A DNA stretch of 8,456 nucleotides from Actinomycetota bacterium (lineage in GTDB: Bacteria; Actinomycetota; Actinomycetes; Actinomycetales; Microbacteriaceae), in NCBI GenBank assembly GCA_009704155.1, contig WLES01000024.1:1-8456 (forward strand), written 5' to 3'. Both the position numbers and the translations under genes were made by a program. How positions within the stretch are numbered: the stretch's first letter is position 1; each line of letters opens with the position of its first letter. The notes below the pieces were generated by a model. The model was not told where the DNA came from and made no database searches. It saw nothing but the letters and a program-made list of their open reading frames with translations. Shown piece after piece: positions 1 through 5,268 of the stretch.

Positions 1-1050
1 GATGCCAAGGTTCTTGATCAAGAAACTCGCCGTGACCATTCGCACGCGGTTATGCATCGTTCCCGTTGCCCACAGTTCCCGCATGCCAGCATCAACGAGT
101 GAGACTCCCGTCTCCCCTCGCCGCCCTGCGCGTAGAAGCTGGGGGTTTGGCGCTTGCCACGGAAACGAATCGAAATCGGAGCGAAGATTGCGCGTTGAAA
201 TGTCGGGGTTGTGAAAGAGCTGGTGGAACGAGAACTCGCGCCACCCAACTTCGCTCAGGAACTTCGCTGCGTTTTTGCGGGCAGCGGCATCGGTGACAGC
301 TTCCACCGCGTGCCAGATTTGGTACGGGCTGATCTCCCCAAATCGGAGGTGAGGGCTCAAACGGCTTGTCGCTGGAACGGCAGGTTCATCGCGACGGTGG
401 TACAGGGCGAGCCCGCGCTTGAGAAAGTCATTGAGCCGTGCGTGGGCTCCGGTCTCACCGGGAGTCCAGGATTCACTGAGACCCGCATCCCACGGGATTT
501 CTGGCTCAAGGTTCCAGCTCTCTAGACTTTCGCTCGGCGCAGTCACCCCGGGTATCGCCTTCGGCGCAGGAAACGGCGAGCGGGGCACGTTGTTCGCCAG
601 ATAGGTCTTCCAGAACGGAGTAAACACTTTGAACGGAGTGCCGGCCCCGGACACCAACGACCACGGCTCGTGCAGCAAGCTTCCGTGGTGGCTCTGTGCG
701 TTGGGAAGGCTCAATTTGAGGTCGGCATCAATGTTTCGGGTCCCACCGAACCGCTTCGACCAGTGGACGCTCGTTGCCCCGAGTTCATTGACGAGCGTAG
801 GAATCACGTCACGGGGTGACCCCGAGCGCAAAATGAGGTGTCCACCCAGTTTGGCGATGTCAGACGCGAGTGCCGTCAGCGATTGGTGGAGCCACCATTT
901 GCTCGCACGGCCGAGCGGACGCGCTTCTCGCGAAACCTCGTCGAGCACGTAAACGATGGCGACGCTGTCGGCACTCGCAAGAGCAGCGGTGAGTGCTGGG
1001 TTGTCGGCGACGCGCAGGTCGTCGCGCAACCACACGAGTGAAACGGACAT
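1..1050 (-). CDS. phr: Deoxyribodipyrimidine photolyase (class I type), C-terminus cut by window edge
   Basis: Flavoenzyme of the photolyase/cryptochrome family that uses light to split cyclobutane pyrimidine dimers in DNA. The first 350 residues are visible in one open frame; the family is usually about 450-480 residues, so the final part of the FAD domain lies outside the window. The N-terminus (VWLRDDLRVADNPAL, residues 6-20) is the antenna-domain signature. The FAD domain shows TSRLSPHLRFGEIS (228-241), EVGWREF (267-273, matching E. coli E274/W277) and MHNRVRM (332-338, matching N341/R342/M345). W298 matches E. coli W306 of the electron-transfer chain. By motif alignment G309 and T331 stand where E. 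coli has W316 and W338, and the folate-pocket Tyr-Glu pair appears absent (WSKRFGG, 97-103). The ATG lies two bases after the upstream regulator's stop with no Shine-Dalgarno, suggesting translational coupling. Photolyase rather than plant-type cryptochrome is favoured by the motifs; antenna use is unclear. Confidence 0.93.
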   Translation of the reverse strand, partial: MSVSLVWLRDDLRVADNPALTAALASADSVAIVYVLDEVSREARPLGRASKWWLHQSLTALASDIAKLGGHLILRSGSPRDVIPTLVNELGATSVHWSKRFGGTRNIDADLKLSLPNAQSHHGSLLHEPWSLVSGAGTPFKVFTPFWKTYLANNVPRSPFPAPKAIPGVTAPSESLESWNLEPEIPWDAGLSESWTPGETGAHARLNDFLKRGLALYHRRDEPAVPATSRLSPHLRFGEISPYQIWHAVEAVTDAAARKNAAKFLSEVGWREFSFHQLFHNPDISTRNLRSDFDSFPWQAPNPQLLRAGRRGETGVSLVDAGMRELWATGTMHNRVRMVTASFLIKNLGI

Positions 1051-1052
1051 GG

Positions 1053-1661
1053 TTAGAACACGTCGGGCGAGCGGCCCGTTCCGTAGTGGATGGTGACATC
1101 CGCGTGCCGATCGAAGCGGTACCCGATTCCGCGAACGGTTCGGACGATGTCTTCGAATGGCTCGATTTTGCTGCGCAAGCGACGAACGTGAACATCAATT
1201 GTTCGATTATTGGGTCGGTCCACATCGCTCGCCGACCACAGCGCATCGATGATGTCGGCGCGGTCGACGGTCACTCCTTCGCGCAGTACGAGGAACTGGA
1301 GCAACTCGAACTCCTTGTAGGTCAGTGACGAGGTTTCCGCATTGATGATGACCTTTTTGCGAGAAATATCGATCGTTACCCCAGATTTTTTCTCTGGCTT
1401 CGGCGGGAGCAGTTCAGCAACCGCTCGCGGTTCGCGCAGGGCGAGCCGAACGATGTCGAGGTTCTTTCCTCGTTGGTGAGCTGGGGCGTATGCGACCGCC
1501 GCGTGGCTTTCCGTCCCTGGGACGCTTTCGTCTACTGCTTTACGAAGTGTTGCAAGCACATCAGAGAGGGTTGTCCCCGCGGCCTCTGCAGCGTCTTCGT
1601 CGAGCCCGACATACAGGGCAAAACCGCGTATTTGCGCGGAATTCTCGCCTGTGTCTGTCAT
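1053..1661 (-). CDS. Winged-helix (OmpR/PhoB-type) transcriptional regulator without receiver domain
   Basis: A 202-residue DNA-binding protein. Residues about 94-186 form an OmpR/PhoB-type winged helix: a beta sheet (VTIDISRKKVIIN), the SLTYKEFELLQFLVLREG helices (112-129), the recognition helix RTIDVHVRRLRSKI (153-166) and the wing TVRGIGYRFD (175-184). The first 85 or so residues are not a response-regulator receiver: the phosphoacceptor aspartate, acidic pair and lysine are not recognisable. This N-terminal part (IRGFALYVGLDED...) is a small alpha/beta segment that I recognise only as typical of Microbacteriaceae proteins of this kind; its ligand or partner is unknown. The start is set by a TAAACT -10 element six bases before the ATG, so the mRNA is probably leaderless. 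The photolyase follows after two bases, so the two are probably co-transcribed; regulation of the photolyase by this protein is inference. Confidence 0.9.
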   Translation of the reverse strand: MTDTGENSAQIRGFALYVGLDEDAAEAAGTTLSDVLATLRKAVDESVPGTESHAAVAYAPAHQRGKNLDIVRLALREPRAVAELLPPKPEKKSGVTIDISRKKVIINAETSSLTYKEFELLQFLVLREGVTVDRADIIDALWSASDVDRPNNRTIDVHVRRLRSKIEPFEDIVRTVRGIGYRFDRHADVTIHYGTGRSPDVF

Positions 1662-1667
1662 TAGGCG

Positions 1668-1673
1668 AGTTTA
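1668..1673 (-). promoter_or_regulatory. -10 element TAAACT for the winged-helix regulator (leaderless)
   Basis: On the minus strand TAAACT is followed by six bases (CGCCTA) and then the ATG of the regulator. This is the spacing expected when transcription begins at the A of the start codon. No Shine-Dalgarno is present. It lies in the 16-base gap after the upp stop, so the regulator and photolyase can be expressed separately from upp. No convincing -35 box was found. Confidence 0.55.
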
Positions 1674-1677
1674 CCGT

Positions 1678-2313
1678 TTAGCCGGCTACCCCGTAAAGGC
1701 GGTCACCCGCATCGCCGAGTCCGGGAACGATGTACCCGTGTTCGTTGAGTCGCTCATCGAGTGCGCCGAGGACGAGTGTGACGGATCGGCCGGCAACGGC
1801 TGCGGTAGTCGCTTCAACACCCTCTGGGGAACCGAGAAGGCACACGGCAGTGACGTCCGTTGCACCGCGCTCGAAAAGGAATTCAATGGCCGCGATGAGT
1901 GAACCGCCCGTTGCGAGCATCGGGTCGAGCACGTAGCACTGGCGCCCCGTGAGGTCTGCGGGTAAACGCTCCGCGTACACACTCGGCTGAAGGGTTGTTT
2001 CATCACGAATCATCCCGAGGAATCCGGTTTCCGCAGATGGCAGAAGTCGCAGCATTCCGTCGAGCATTCCAAGGCCAGCCCGAAGGATCGGAACGATGAG
2101 TGGTCGCGGCTCAGCAAGGATCACGCCTTCCGTCGGCGCGACGGGCGTTTCGATGTGATGGGGGACAACGCGGACGTCACGGGTCGCTTCATATGCGAGA
2201 AGCGTGACGAGTTCGTCGGCTAATTTGCGGAAACCTGACGACGACGTGTTTTTGTCGCGCAGAAGTGTCAATTTGTGAGTGATGAGTGGGTGGTCGACAA
2301 CAATGACTCGCAT
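1678..2313 (-). CDS. upp: Uracil phosphoribosyltransferase
   Basis: Pyrimidine-salvage enzyme that makes UMP and pyrophosphate from uracil and PRPP in the cytoplasm. The 211-residue length matches the family (about 207-212). The N-terminus [20 protein letters not shown] is typical. PILRAGLGM is the conserved central motif, DPMLATGGS is the PRPP-binding loop, and [12 protein letters not shown] near the C-terminus forms the uracil site. The frame stays open upstream to about position 2550, but that part overlaps tadA on the other strand and carries no family sequence, so the ATG at 2313 is chosen. A TACTGT -10 six bases before this ATG supports a leaderless start. It is divergent from tadA across only 29 bases. 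Confidence 0.96.
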   Translation of the reverse strand: MRVIVVDHPLITHKLTLLRDKNTSSSGFRKLADELVTLLAYEATRDVRVVPHHIETPVAPTEGVILAEPRPLIVPILRAGLGMLDGMLRLLPSAETGFLGMIRDETTLQPSVYAERLPADLTGRQCYVLDPMLATGGSLIAAIEFLFERGATDVTAVCLLGSPEGVEATTAAVAGRSVTLVLGALDERLNEHGYIVPGLGDAGDRLYGVAG

Positions 2314-2318
2314 AGGCT
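2313..2318 (+). promoter_or_regulatory. Candidate -10 element TAGGCT for tadA
   Basis: TAGGCT fits the TANNNT pattern. It would start transcription near position 2325, giving a leader of roughly 18 bases that contains the AAGGGG Shine-Dalgarno of tadA. It begins on the last base of the upp start codon region and interlocks with the upp -10 on the other strand. Only pattern and position support it. Confidence 0.3.
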
Positions 2319-2319
2319 C

Positions 2320-2325
2320 ACAGTA
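2320..2325 (-). promoter_or_regulatory. -10 element TACTGT for upp (leaderless)
   Basis: On the minus strand TACTGT is followed by GAGCCT and then the upp ATG, a six-base spacing consistent with transcription starting at the initiation codon. An overlapping alternative reading is GATACT three bases upstream, which would give a leader of only a few bases. Either way there is almost no room for a Shine-Dalgarno. Confidence 0.5.
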
Positions 2326-2342
2326 TCGGATGAAGGGGAATC

Positions 2343-2801
2343 GTGTCTGCTCTGGAAACCGCGATGACGATCGCGCTTGGCGAGGCTGTTCGCGCTCTCG
2401 AAACTGGTGATGTTCCGGTCGGAGCGATTGTTGTAGATTCGGGTGGCGATATCGTCGGCTCCGGTCGAAATGAGCGGGAAGCAAAGGGCGACCCGACAGC
2501 TCACGCCGAGATTGTTGCGCTGCGGAATGCGGCCGAGCAGGTTGGTTCATGGAACCTGTCCGGGCACACGCTCGTCGTCACGCTCGAGCCGTGTGTCATG
2601 TGCGCGGGCGCAATCCTTAACTCACGAATTGAGCGAGTGGTTTTTGGTGCGTGGGACGAGAAGGCTGGGGCGGCAGGAAGCGTTCTTGATCTGCTCCGCG
2701 ACCGGTCTCTTCCCTATCGCGTCGACGAGGTTGTCGGCGGTGTGCTCGGCGACGAGTGCGCCGGTCTGCTCACCGAATTTTTCGGCGAACTAAGGGACTA
2801 G
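2343..2801 (+). CDS. tadA: tRNA-specific adenosine deaminase
   Basis: Zinc enzyme that deaminates wobble adenosine 34 to inosine in tRNA-Arg(ACG). The 152 residues match the family length. DVPVGAIVV (23-31) is the N-terminal signature, HAE (54-56) supplies the zinc-ligand histidine and the proton-shuttling glutamate, and PCVMC (83-87) supplies the two zinc cysteines. [15 protein letters not shown] (99-113) is the usual downstream motif. The start is a GTG preceded by AAGGGGA, a strong Shine-Dalgarno with slightly short spacing; the next ATG (2364) would remove only a few residues but lacks this site. The stop TAG lies in a CTAG shared with the stop of the convergent membrane-protein gene. The CDA/cytosine deaminase superfamily is the only alternative, and the motifs favour TadA. 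Confidence 0.95.
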   Translation: MSALETAMTIALGEAVRALETGDVPVGAIVVDSGGDIVGSGRNEREAKGDPTAHAEIVALRNAAEQVGSWNLSGHTLVVTLEPCVMCAGAILNSRIERVVFGAWDEKAGAAGSVLDLLRDRSLPYRVDEVVGGVLGDECAGLLTEFFGELRD

Positions 2802-3172
2802 GCAGCCCAGAGCTCTGCGTTCCACAAGACCGCGATGACGAGGTTGACGGTCGCCAGACCTCCCGCGGTGTGGAAGAAGGGCTGAAGCTTCGACTCACCC
2901 TTCGCTTGGCGCTGGCGGCCGATGATTGTCGCAACGAGCACTGCCGTGGCGAGAAGGAACTTGACGCCGATTTTGGCGTTGTCGGGTTCGTCATCGAGTG
3001 CGTAACCGATTCCGACGAGGAGAATTCCCGTGACGAGTTGAACAACCGCCGCCCACATCATGGCGGTGAACGGGTAATCAGATTTCTTCTTCATCCCCGT
3101 GAGGAAAACGCCCACCAGGACAGCCATTCCGGCGAGGTGAATGAGGACGAGGGATTCTTTGACGAGTTCCAT
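2798..3172 (-). CDS. Small four-helix integral membrane protein, function unknown
   Basis: A 124-residue protein with four hydrophobic segments at about residues 7-26, 36-58, 67-85 and 102-121. The first loop is basic (MKKKS, 27-31), the second acidic (DDEPDN, 60-65) and the third basic (GRQRQAKGESK, 85-95). By the positive-inside rule both termini would be outside. Histidines H12 (helix 1) and H101 (start of helix 4) are loosely reminiscent of small haem- or copper-related membrane proteins such as the CopD group, but I cannot assign it. The ATG at 3172 is chosen because AAAGG sits eight bases upstream and the hydrophobic N-terminus begins at once; an in-frame ATG at 3214 overlaps the -10 element. 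It diverges from proC and its stop overlaps tadA. Confidence 0.82.
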   Translation of the reverse strand: MELVKESLVLIHLAGMAVLVGVFLTGMKKKSDYPFTAMMWAAVVQLVTGILLVGIGYALDDEPDNAKIGVKFLLATAVLVATIIGRQRQAKGESKLQPFFHTAGGLATVNLVIAVLWNAELWAA

Positions 3173-3209
3173 TTGAGTGCCTTTCGCGTCGGGGCCGATG
3201 CCCGATGTC

Positions 3210-3215
3210 AGCATA
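3210..3215 (-). promoter_or_regulatory. -10 element TATGCT for the four-helix membrane protein
   Basis: TATGCT on the minus strand would start transcription near 3203, giving a leader of about 31 bases with the AAAGG Shine-Dalgarno before the ATG at 3172. It overlaps by two bases the opposite-strand -10 of proC, so the two promoters probably cannot be occupied by polymerase at the same time. Confidence 0.45.
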
Positions 3216-3219
3216 CGCT
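3214..3219 (+). promoter_or_regulatory. -10 element TACGCT for proC (leaderless)
   Basis: TACGCT is followed by seven bases (TACAACC) and the proC ATG. There is no Shine-Dalgarno in this stretch, so a leaderless transcript beginning at the start codon is likely. No clear -35 box was seen. Confidence 0.55.
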
Positions 3220-3226
3220 TACAACC

Positions 3227-4036
3227 ATGGCAATCACTTATGCATTCGTGGGTACCGGTTCCATGGGCGGTGCGATTCTTGACGGACTGTTGTCGTCCGG
3301 CGCCGATGTTCAGGTTCGCGCGACAACTCGATCGCCCGGCGCCGTGCGTGACGGCGTCGAGTCACAGTCGACTGAGGCGAACCCCAGCGCGAACAGCTGG
3401 GCGGTTGACGGAGCCGATGTCGTCGTGATCGGCGTCAAGCCAGCAATGGTGACCGATGTACTGCGTGAGATCGCCGATGCGCTGCCGCCCAGCGCACTCA
3501 TCATCAGCGTTGCAGCGGGGATTACAACAAGGACAATGGAGTCCGTCGTTTCCAATCCCGTCGTGCGCGCGATGCCCAACACGCCCTGCCTTGTCGGAAA
3601 AGGGGTCACCGGCGTTTCGGCCGGGTCGCGGTCGACAAAGGAGCATCTGGCTCTAGCGCGCGCCCTATTTGACGCGGTGGGTTGGGTGTTGGAGTTGCCG
3701 GAAGACCGAATCGATGCACTGAGCACCATTTCAGGGTCAGGACCGGCGTACGTGTTTCACGCGATGGAAAAGTGGTCGCGCGCTGCCGTGGGGTTGGGTT
3801 TTTCTGAGAGCGATGCCCGCAATCTTGTTGAGAAGACGTTCGCCGGTTCGACGGCCCTCCTTGACTCGACGGTTGTCGAGCCCGCCGAGTTGCGTCGTCG
3901 GGTGACCAGTCCCAATGGCACGACGGAACGTGCGATCGCCGTGTTGGACGACGCTCAACTCGACGACGTGTTTGAGGCGGCGGCTCTCGCCGCGCTCGCA
4001 CGAGCTAAAGAACTTGCGTCACAACTCACCACGTGA
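3227..4036 (+). CDS. proC: Pyrroline-5-carboxylate reductase
   Basis: Last enzyme of proline synthesis, reducing 1-pyrroline-5-carboxylate to L-proline with NAD(P)H in the cytoplasm. The 269 residues match the family. FVGTGSMGGAI (7-17) is the Rossmann dinucleotide loop. VIGVKPAMV (67-75), SVAAGIT (94-100), RAMPNTP (114-120), ISGSGPAY (168-175) and VTSPNGTTERA (226-236) are the conserved substrate and dimer motifs, in order. The frame is open upstream to 2756, but that stretch is antisense to the membrane protein and is not family sequence; the protein begins naturally at MAITYAFVGTG. A -10 element seven bases before this ATG supports it and suggests leaderless translation. Confidence 0.97.
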   Translation: MAITYAFVGTGSMGGAILDGLLSSGADVQVRATTRSPGAVRDGVESQSTEANPSANSWAVDGADVVVIGVKPAMVTDVLREIADALPPSALIISVAAGITTRTMESVVSNPVVRAMPNTPCLVGKGVTGVSAGSRSTKEHLALARALFDAVGWVLELPEDRIDALSTISGSGPAYVFHAMEKWSRAAVGLGFSESDARNLVEKTFAGSTALLDSTVVEPAELRRRVTSPNGTTERAIAVLDDAQLDDVFEAAALAALARAKELASQLTT

Positions 4037-4090
4037 GTCAAGGATTCTCACAAGCGACATAAAGCCATCTCACAGGAAACGCCAAGTAAG
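4024..4090 (+). repeat. Three CTCAC motifs in 22-bp phase upstream of the surface-protein gene
   Basis: CTCAC occurs at 4025, 4047 and 4069, exactly 22 bp apart. Each is followed by AAG at the same offset (15 bases from the start of the motif). The second and third copies extend to TCTCACA. The first copy lies in the end of proC and also forms a six-base inverted repeat, ACTCAC / GTGAGT, across the proC stop codon. A 22-bp period is about two turns of DNA, as expected for protein bound side by side on one face. No regulator is identified. Confidence 0.45.
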
Positions 4091-4140
4091 TGCGACGAGT
4101 GTTGCCACTGTTACACCAACCAAGAAAGGGCGTGACAACG

Positions 4141-4554
4141 ATGGCAACAGCCAAAAAGGACGGCAACAACGCCGCCGCAGAACCACAAGCCGGCGCACCG
4201 TCGGTGCAGTCAGCACTGACGAAGTACCGCAAGCCCATCACCCTCACCGCGATTGTCGCGGGCGGGGTGCTCGCACTCGGCGCAGCATTCGCCGGAGGCG
4301 TCGCAGTCGCACACAACGATCGTCCCCAGTTTGGGAGCGAGGCTATGGGAGCACCGCACGGCCCTGAAGCCAACGAGCGCGGCGAACGCGGTGAACGTGG
4401 CGAGCACAGCCCTCGCGGCAAAGCCGGCGAGCAGCACTCTGGCGAACCACGCGAGCAGCACCGCATGGGTGGCAAGCCTGGAATGGGTGGCCAGCCCGGT
4501 CAAGGCACCACTCCTGCACCAACCGACGGCGTGACGCCGACCCCAGCTCCGTAA
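4141..4554 (+). CDS. Single-pass membrane protein with Gly/Glu/His-rich extracellular tail
   Basis: A 137-residue protein of unknown function. Residues 1-32 are hydrophilic and include Lys-Tyr-Arg-Lys just before one hydrophobic segment (about 33-57). This fits a signal anchor or uncleaved signal sequence with the C-terminus outside. The outer part is low-complexity: GER/GEH triplets (81-89), repeated Glu, Arg, His and Gln to about 108, then Gly/Met-rich MGGKPGMGGQPGQG, then a Pro/Thr end (TPAPTDGVTPTPAP). There is no LPxTG motif and no cysteine. AAAGGG lies ten bases before the chosen ATG; an earlier ATG at 4090 in the same frame has no such site. A strong hairpin 28 bases after the stop ends the unit. 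The mixed His/Met/Glu tail could bind metal, or it could simply be a wall-spanning stalk. Confidence 0.8.
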   Translation: MATAKKDGNNAAAEPQAGAPSVQSALTKYRKPITLTAIVAGGVLALGAAFAGGVAVAHNDRPQFGSEAMGAPHGPEANERGERGERGEHSPRGKAGEQHSGEPREQHRMGGKPGMGGQPGQGTTPAPTDGVTPTPAP

Positions 4555-4582
4555 TTCGAGCCCACCGCTTCCTTGAGGAGTG

Positions 4583-4612
4583 AACAGGGTATCCCGCGAG
4601 GGATACCCTGTT
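4583..4612 (+). terminator. Perfect 13-bp inverted repeat: terminator and possible ArsR operator
   Basis: Two 13-base arms, AACAGGGTATCCC and its exact complement, flank a GCGA loop. The sequence TTTCTT begins within the end of the second arm, so this could act as a Rho-independent terminator for the upstream surface-protein gene, although the U-tract is short. The right arm also contains TACCCT, a -10 element seven bases before the arsR ATG. The arm therefore covers the promoter, as an autoregulatory operator would. Confidence 0.7.
4604..4609 (+). promoter_or_regulatory. -10 element TACCCT for the arsR-family gene (leaderless)
   Basis: TACCCT is followed by GTTTCTT and then the ATG, a seven-base spacing typical of leaderless actinobacterial genes. 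There is no Shine-Dalgarno between the inverted repeat and the start. If transcription begins at the ATG, the hairpin is not part of the arsR mRNA and can act as DNA operator without blocking translation. Confidence 0.5.
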
Positions 4613-4616
4613 TCTT

Positions 4617-5066
4617 ATGAACGACATTTTTGATGTACTCGCAGACCCCATCCGTCGAGAGATTCTGGTGCGATTGCGGAACGCGGCACCGGGTGACCTC
4701 GCGGTCGGGGATGTCGTCGCTGCACTCAAACTGACGCAACCAACGGTGTCAAAACACCTCAAGGTGCTTCGCGACGCCGGTCTCGTCTCGGTGCGCGAAG
4801 AAGGTCAGCACCGTTTCTATCGACTGAACCCAGAGCCACTGGCAATCGTTGACGGATGGGTCTCGGCTATGAGCAGCGAGAATGTTGCGCATCGCGATGT
4901 GGATTCTTCTCGACCGAAGGCGGACCCAGCGGTGACCGAATTCGTTTCGGAAATAGATTTTGCAGGAGCTGGTAGGGCGGTAGGCGCGGCGGCTGCTCGG
5001 GTCGAAATCGAGGTTCGAAGCGTGCTCGATGCCATCCGAACAATTCTTGGATCTAAACCGCGCTAG
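4617..5066 (+). CDS. ArsR/SmtB-type winged-helix regulator
   Basis: A 149-residue transcription factor. MNDIFDVLADPIRREILVRL (1-20) is the ArsR helix-1 signature, LTQPTVSKHLKVLRDAGLV (39-57) is the helix-turn-helix, and VREEGQHRFYRLNPEPL (59-75) is the wing. The family often represses its own operon until metal or another signal binds. This protein has no cysteine at all, so a thiolate metal site of the classical ArsR or CadC kind is excluded. Residues after about 85 form an extended, alanine-rich helical tail of unknown role, longer than in minimal ArsR proteins. The start is fixed by the family N-terminus and a -10 element seven bases upstream lying in a perfect inverted repeat. The next gene is bS22, but that gene appears to have its own promoter. 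Confidence 0.92.
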   Translation: MNDIFDVLADPIRREILVRLRNAAPGDLAVGDVVAALKLTQPTVSKHLKVLRDAGLVSVREEGQHRFYRLNPEPLAIVDGWVSAMSSENVAHRDVDSSRPKADPAVTEFVSEIDFAGAGRAVGAAAARVEIEVRSVLDAIRTILGSKPR

Positions 5067-5069
5067 ACT
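5064..5069 (+). promoter_or_regulatory. Candidate -10 element TAGACT for bS22
   Basis: TAGACT contains the TAG stop codon of the arsR-family gene as its first three bases. Transcription would start near 5076, giving a leader of about 50 bases before the bS22 ATG. TATTGT at 5076-5081 is a second possible -10. No good -35 box is seen for either. Confidence 0.35.
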
Positions 5070-5125
5070 TCACGGTATTGTCCAATCGCTGGTTTAAGCA
5101 CCGGCTCAGGTAAATAAGGTGTTGC

Positions 5126-5224
5126 ATGGGTTCCGTAATCAAGAAGCGTCGCAAGCGTATGGCGAAGAAGAAGCACCGCAAGTTGCTTCGTAAGACGCGC
5201 CACCAGCGTCGCAACAAGAAGTAG
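5126..5224 (+). CDS. Small ribosomal subunit protein bS22 (AURKAIP1/COX24-domain type), 32 residues
   Basis: A 32-residue, extremely basic protein: it begins MGSVIKKRRKRMAKKKHRKL and ends TRHQRRNKK. More than half of the residues are Lys or Arg. It is very close to bS22, the small protein found by cryo-EM in the mycobacterial 30S subunit, and matches the actinobacterial AURKAIP1/COX24-domain proteins. It is expected to thread through 16S rRNA near the decoding region. The ATG has AAGG six bases upstream, and the conserved N-terminus MGSVIKKRRKRM fixes the start. It is easily missed because of its size. A hairpin follows the stop. The neighbourhood (ArsR protein before, HAD phosphatase convergent after) is familiar from Microbacteriaceae. 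Confidence 0.92.
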   Translation: MGSVIKKRRKRMAKKKHRKLLRKTRHQRRNKK

Positions 5225-5240
5225 TCGCACACGCGACCGT

Positions 5241-5268
5241 CAAGCGCCCGCCTCAGGCTGGGCGCTTG
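5241..5268. terminator. Bidirectional hairpin between bS22 and the HAD phosphatase
   Basis: CAAGCGCCC pairs with GGGCGCTTG over nine base pairs, and the ten-base loop can pair three more (GCC with GGC). It follows the bS22 stop by 16 bases. The stop codon of the convergent HAD gene lies in the loop region, so the same hairpin can serve both directions. U-tracts are poor on both sides, so termination efficiency is uncertain. Confidence 0.6.

Noticed and set aside
1188..1203. GAAC and GTTC facing each other, resembling an SOS (LexA) box
   Set aside because: The half-sites are seven bases apart instead of four, and they lie inside the coding sequence of the winged-helix regulator.
2314..2550. 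Upstream extension of the upp reading frame
   Set aside because: It is antisense to tadA, carries no phosphoribosyltransferase sequence, and the canonical N-terminus MRVIVVDHP begins at 2313.
3173..3214. Earlier ATG for the membrane protein at 3214
   Set aside because: It overlaps the predicted -10 elements and would add 14 non-hydrophobic residues; the ATG at 3172 has AAAGG in front.
2756..3226. Long N-terminal extension of the proC frame
   Set aside because: It is the antisense of the four-helix membrane protein and the end of tadA; the Rossmann motif requires a start at 3227.
3310..3729. Minus-strand open frame within proC
   Set aside because: It lies entirely within proC, its composition is that of a shadow frame, and no motif is recognisable.
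4038..4503. Minus-strand open frames opposite the surface-protein gene
   Set aside because: They arise from the repetitive GC-rich codons of the plus-strand gene; the predicted proteins are rich in Arg, Pro and Ala without a fold or ribosome binding site.
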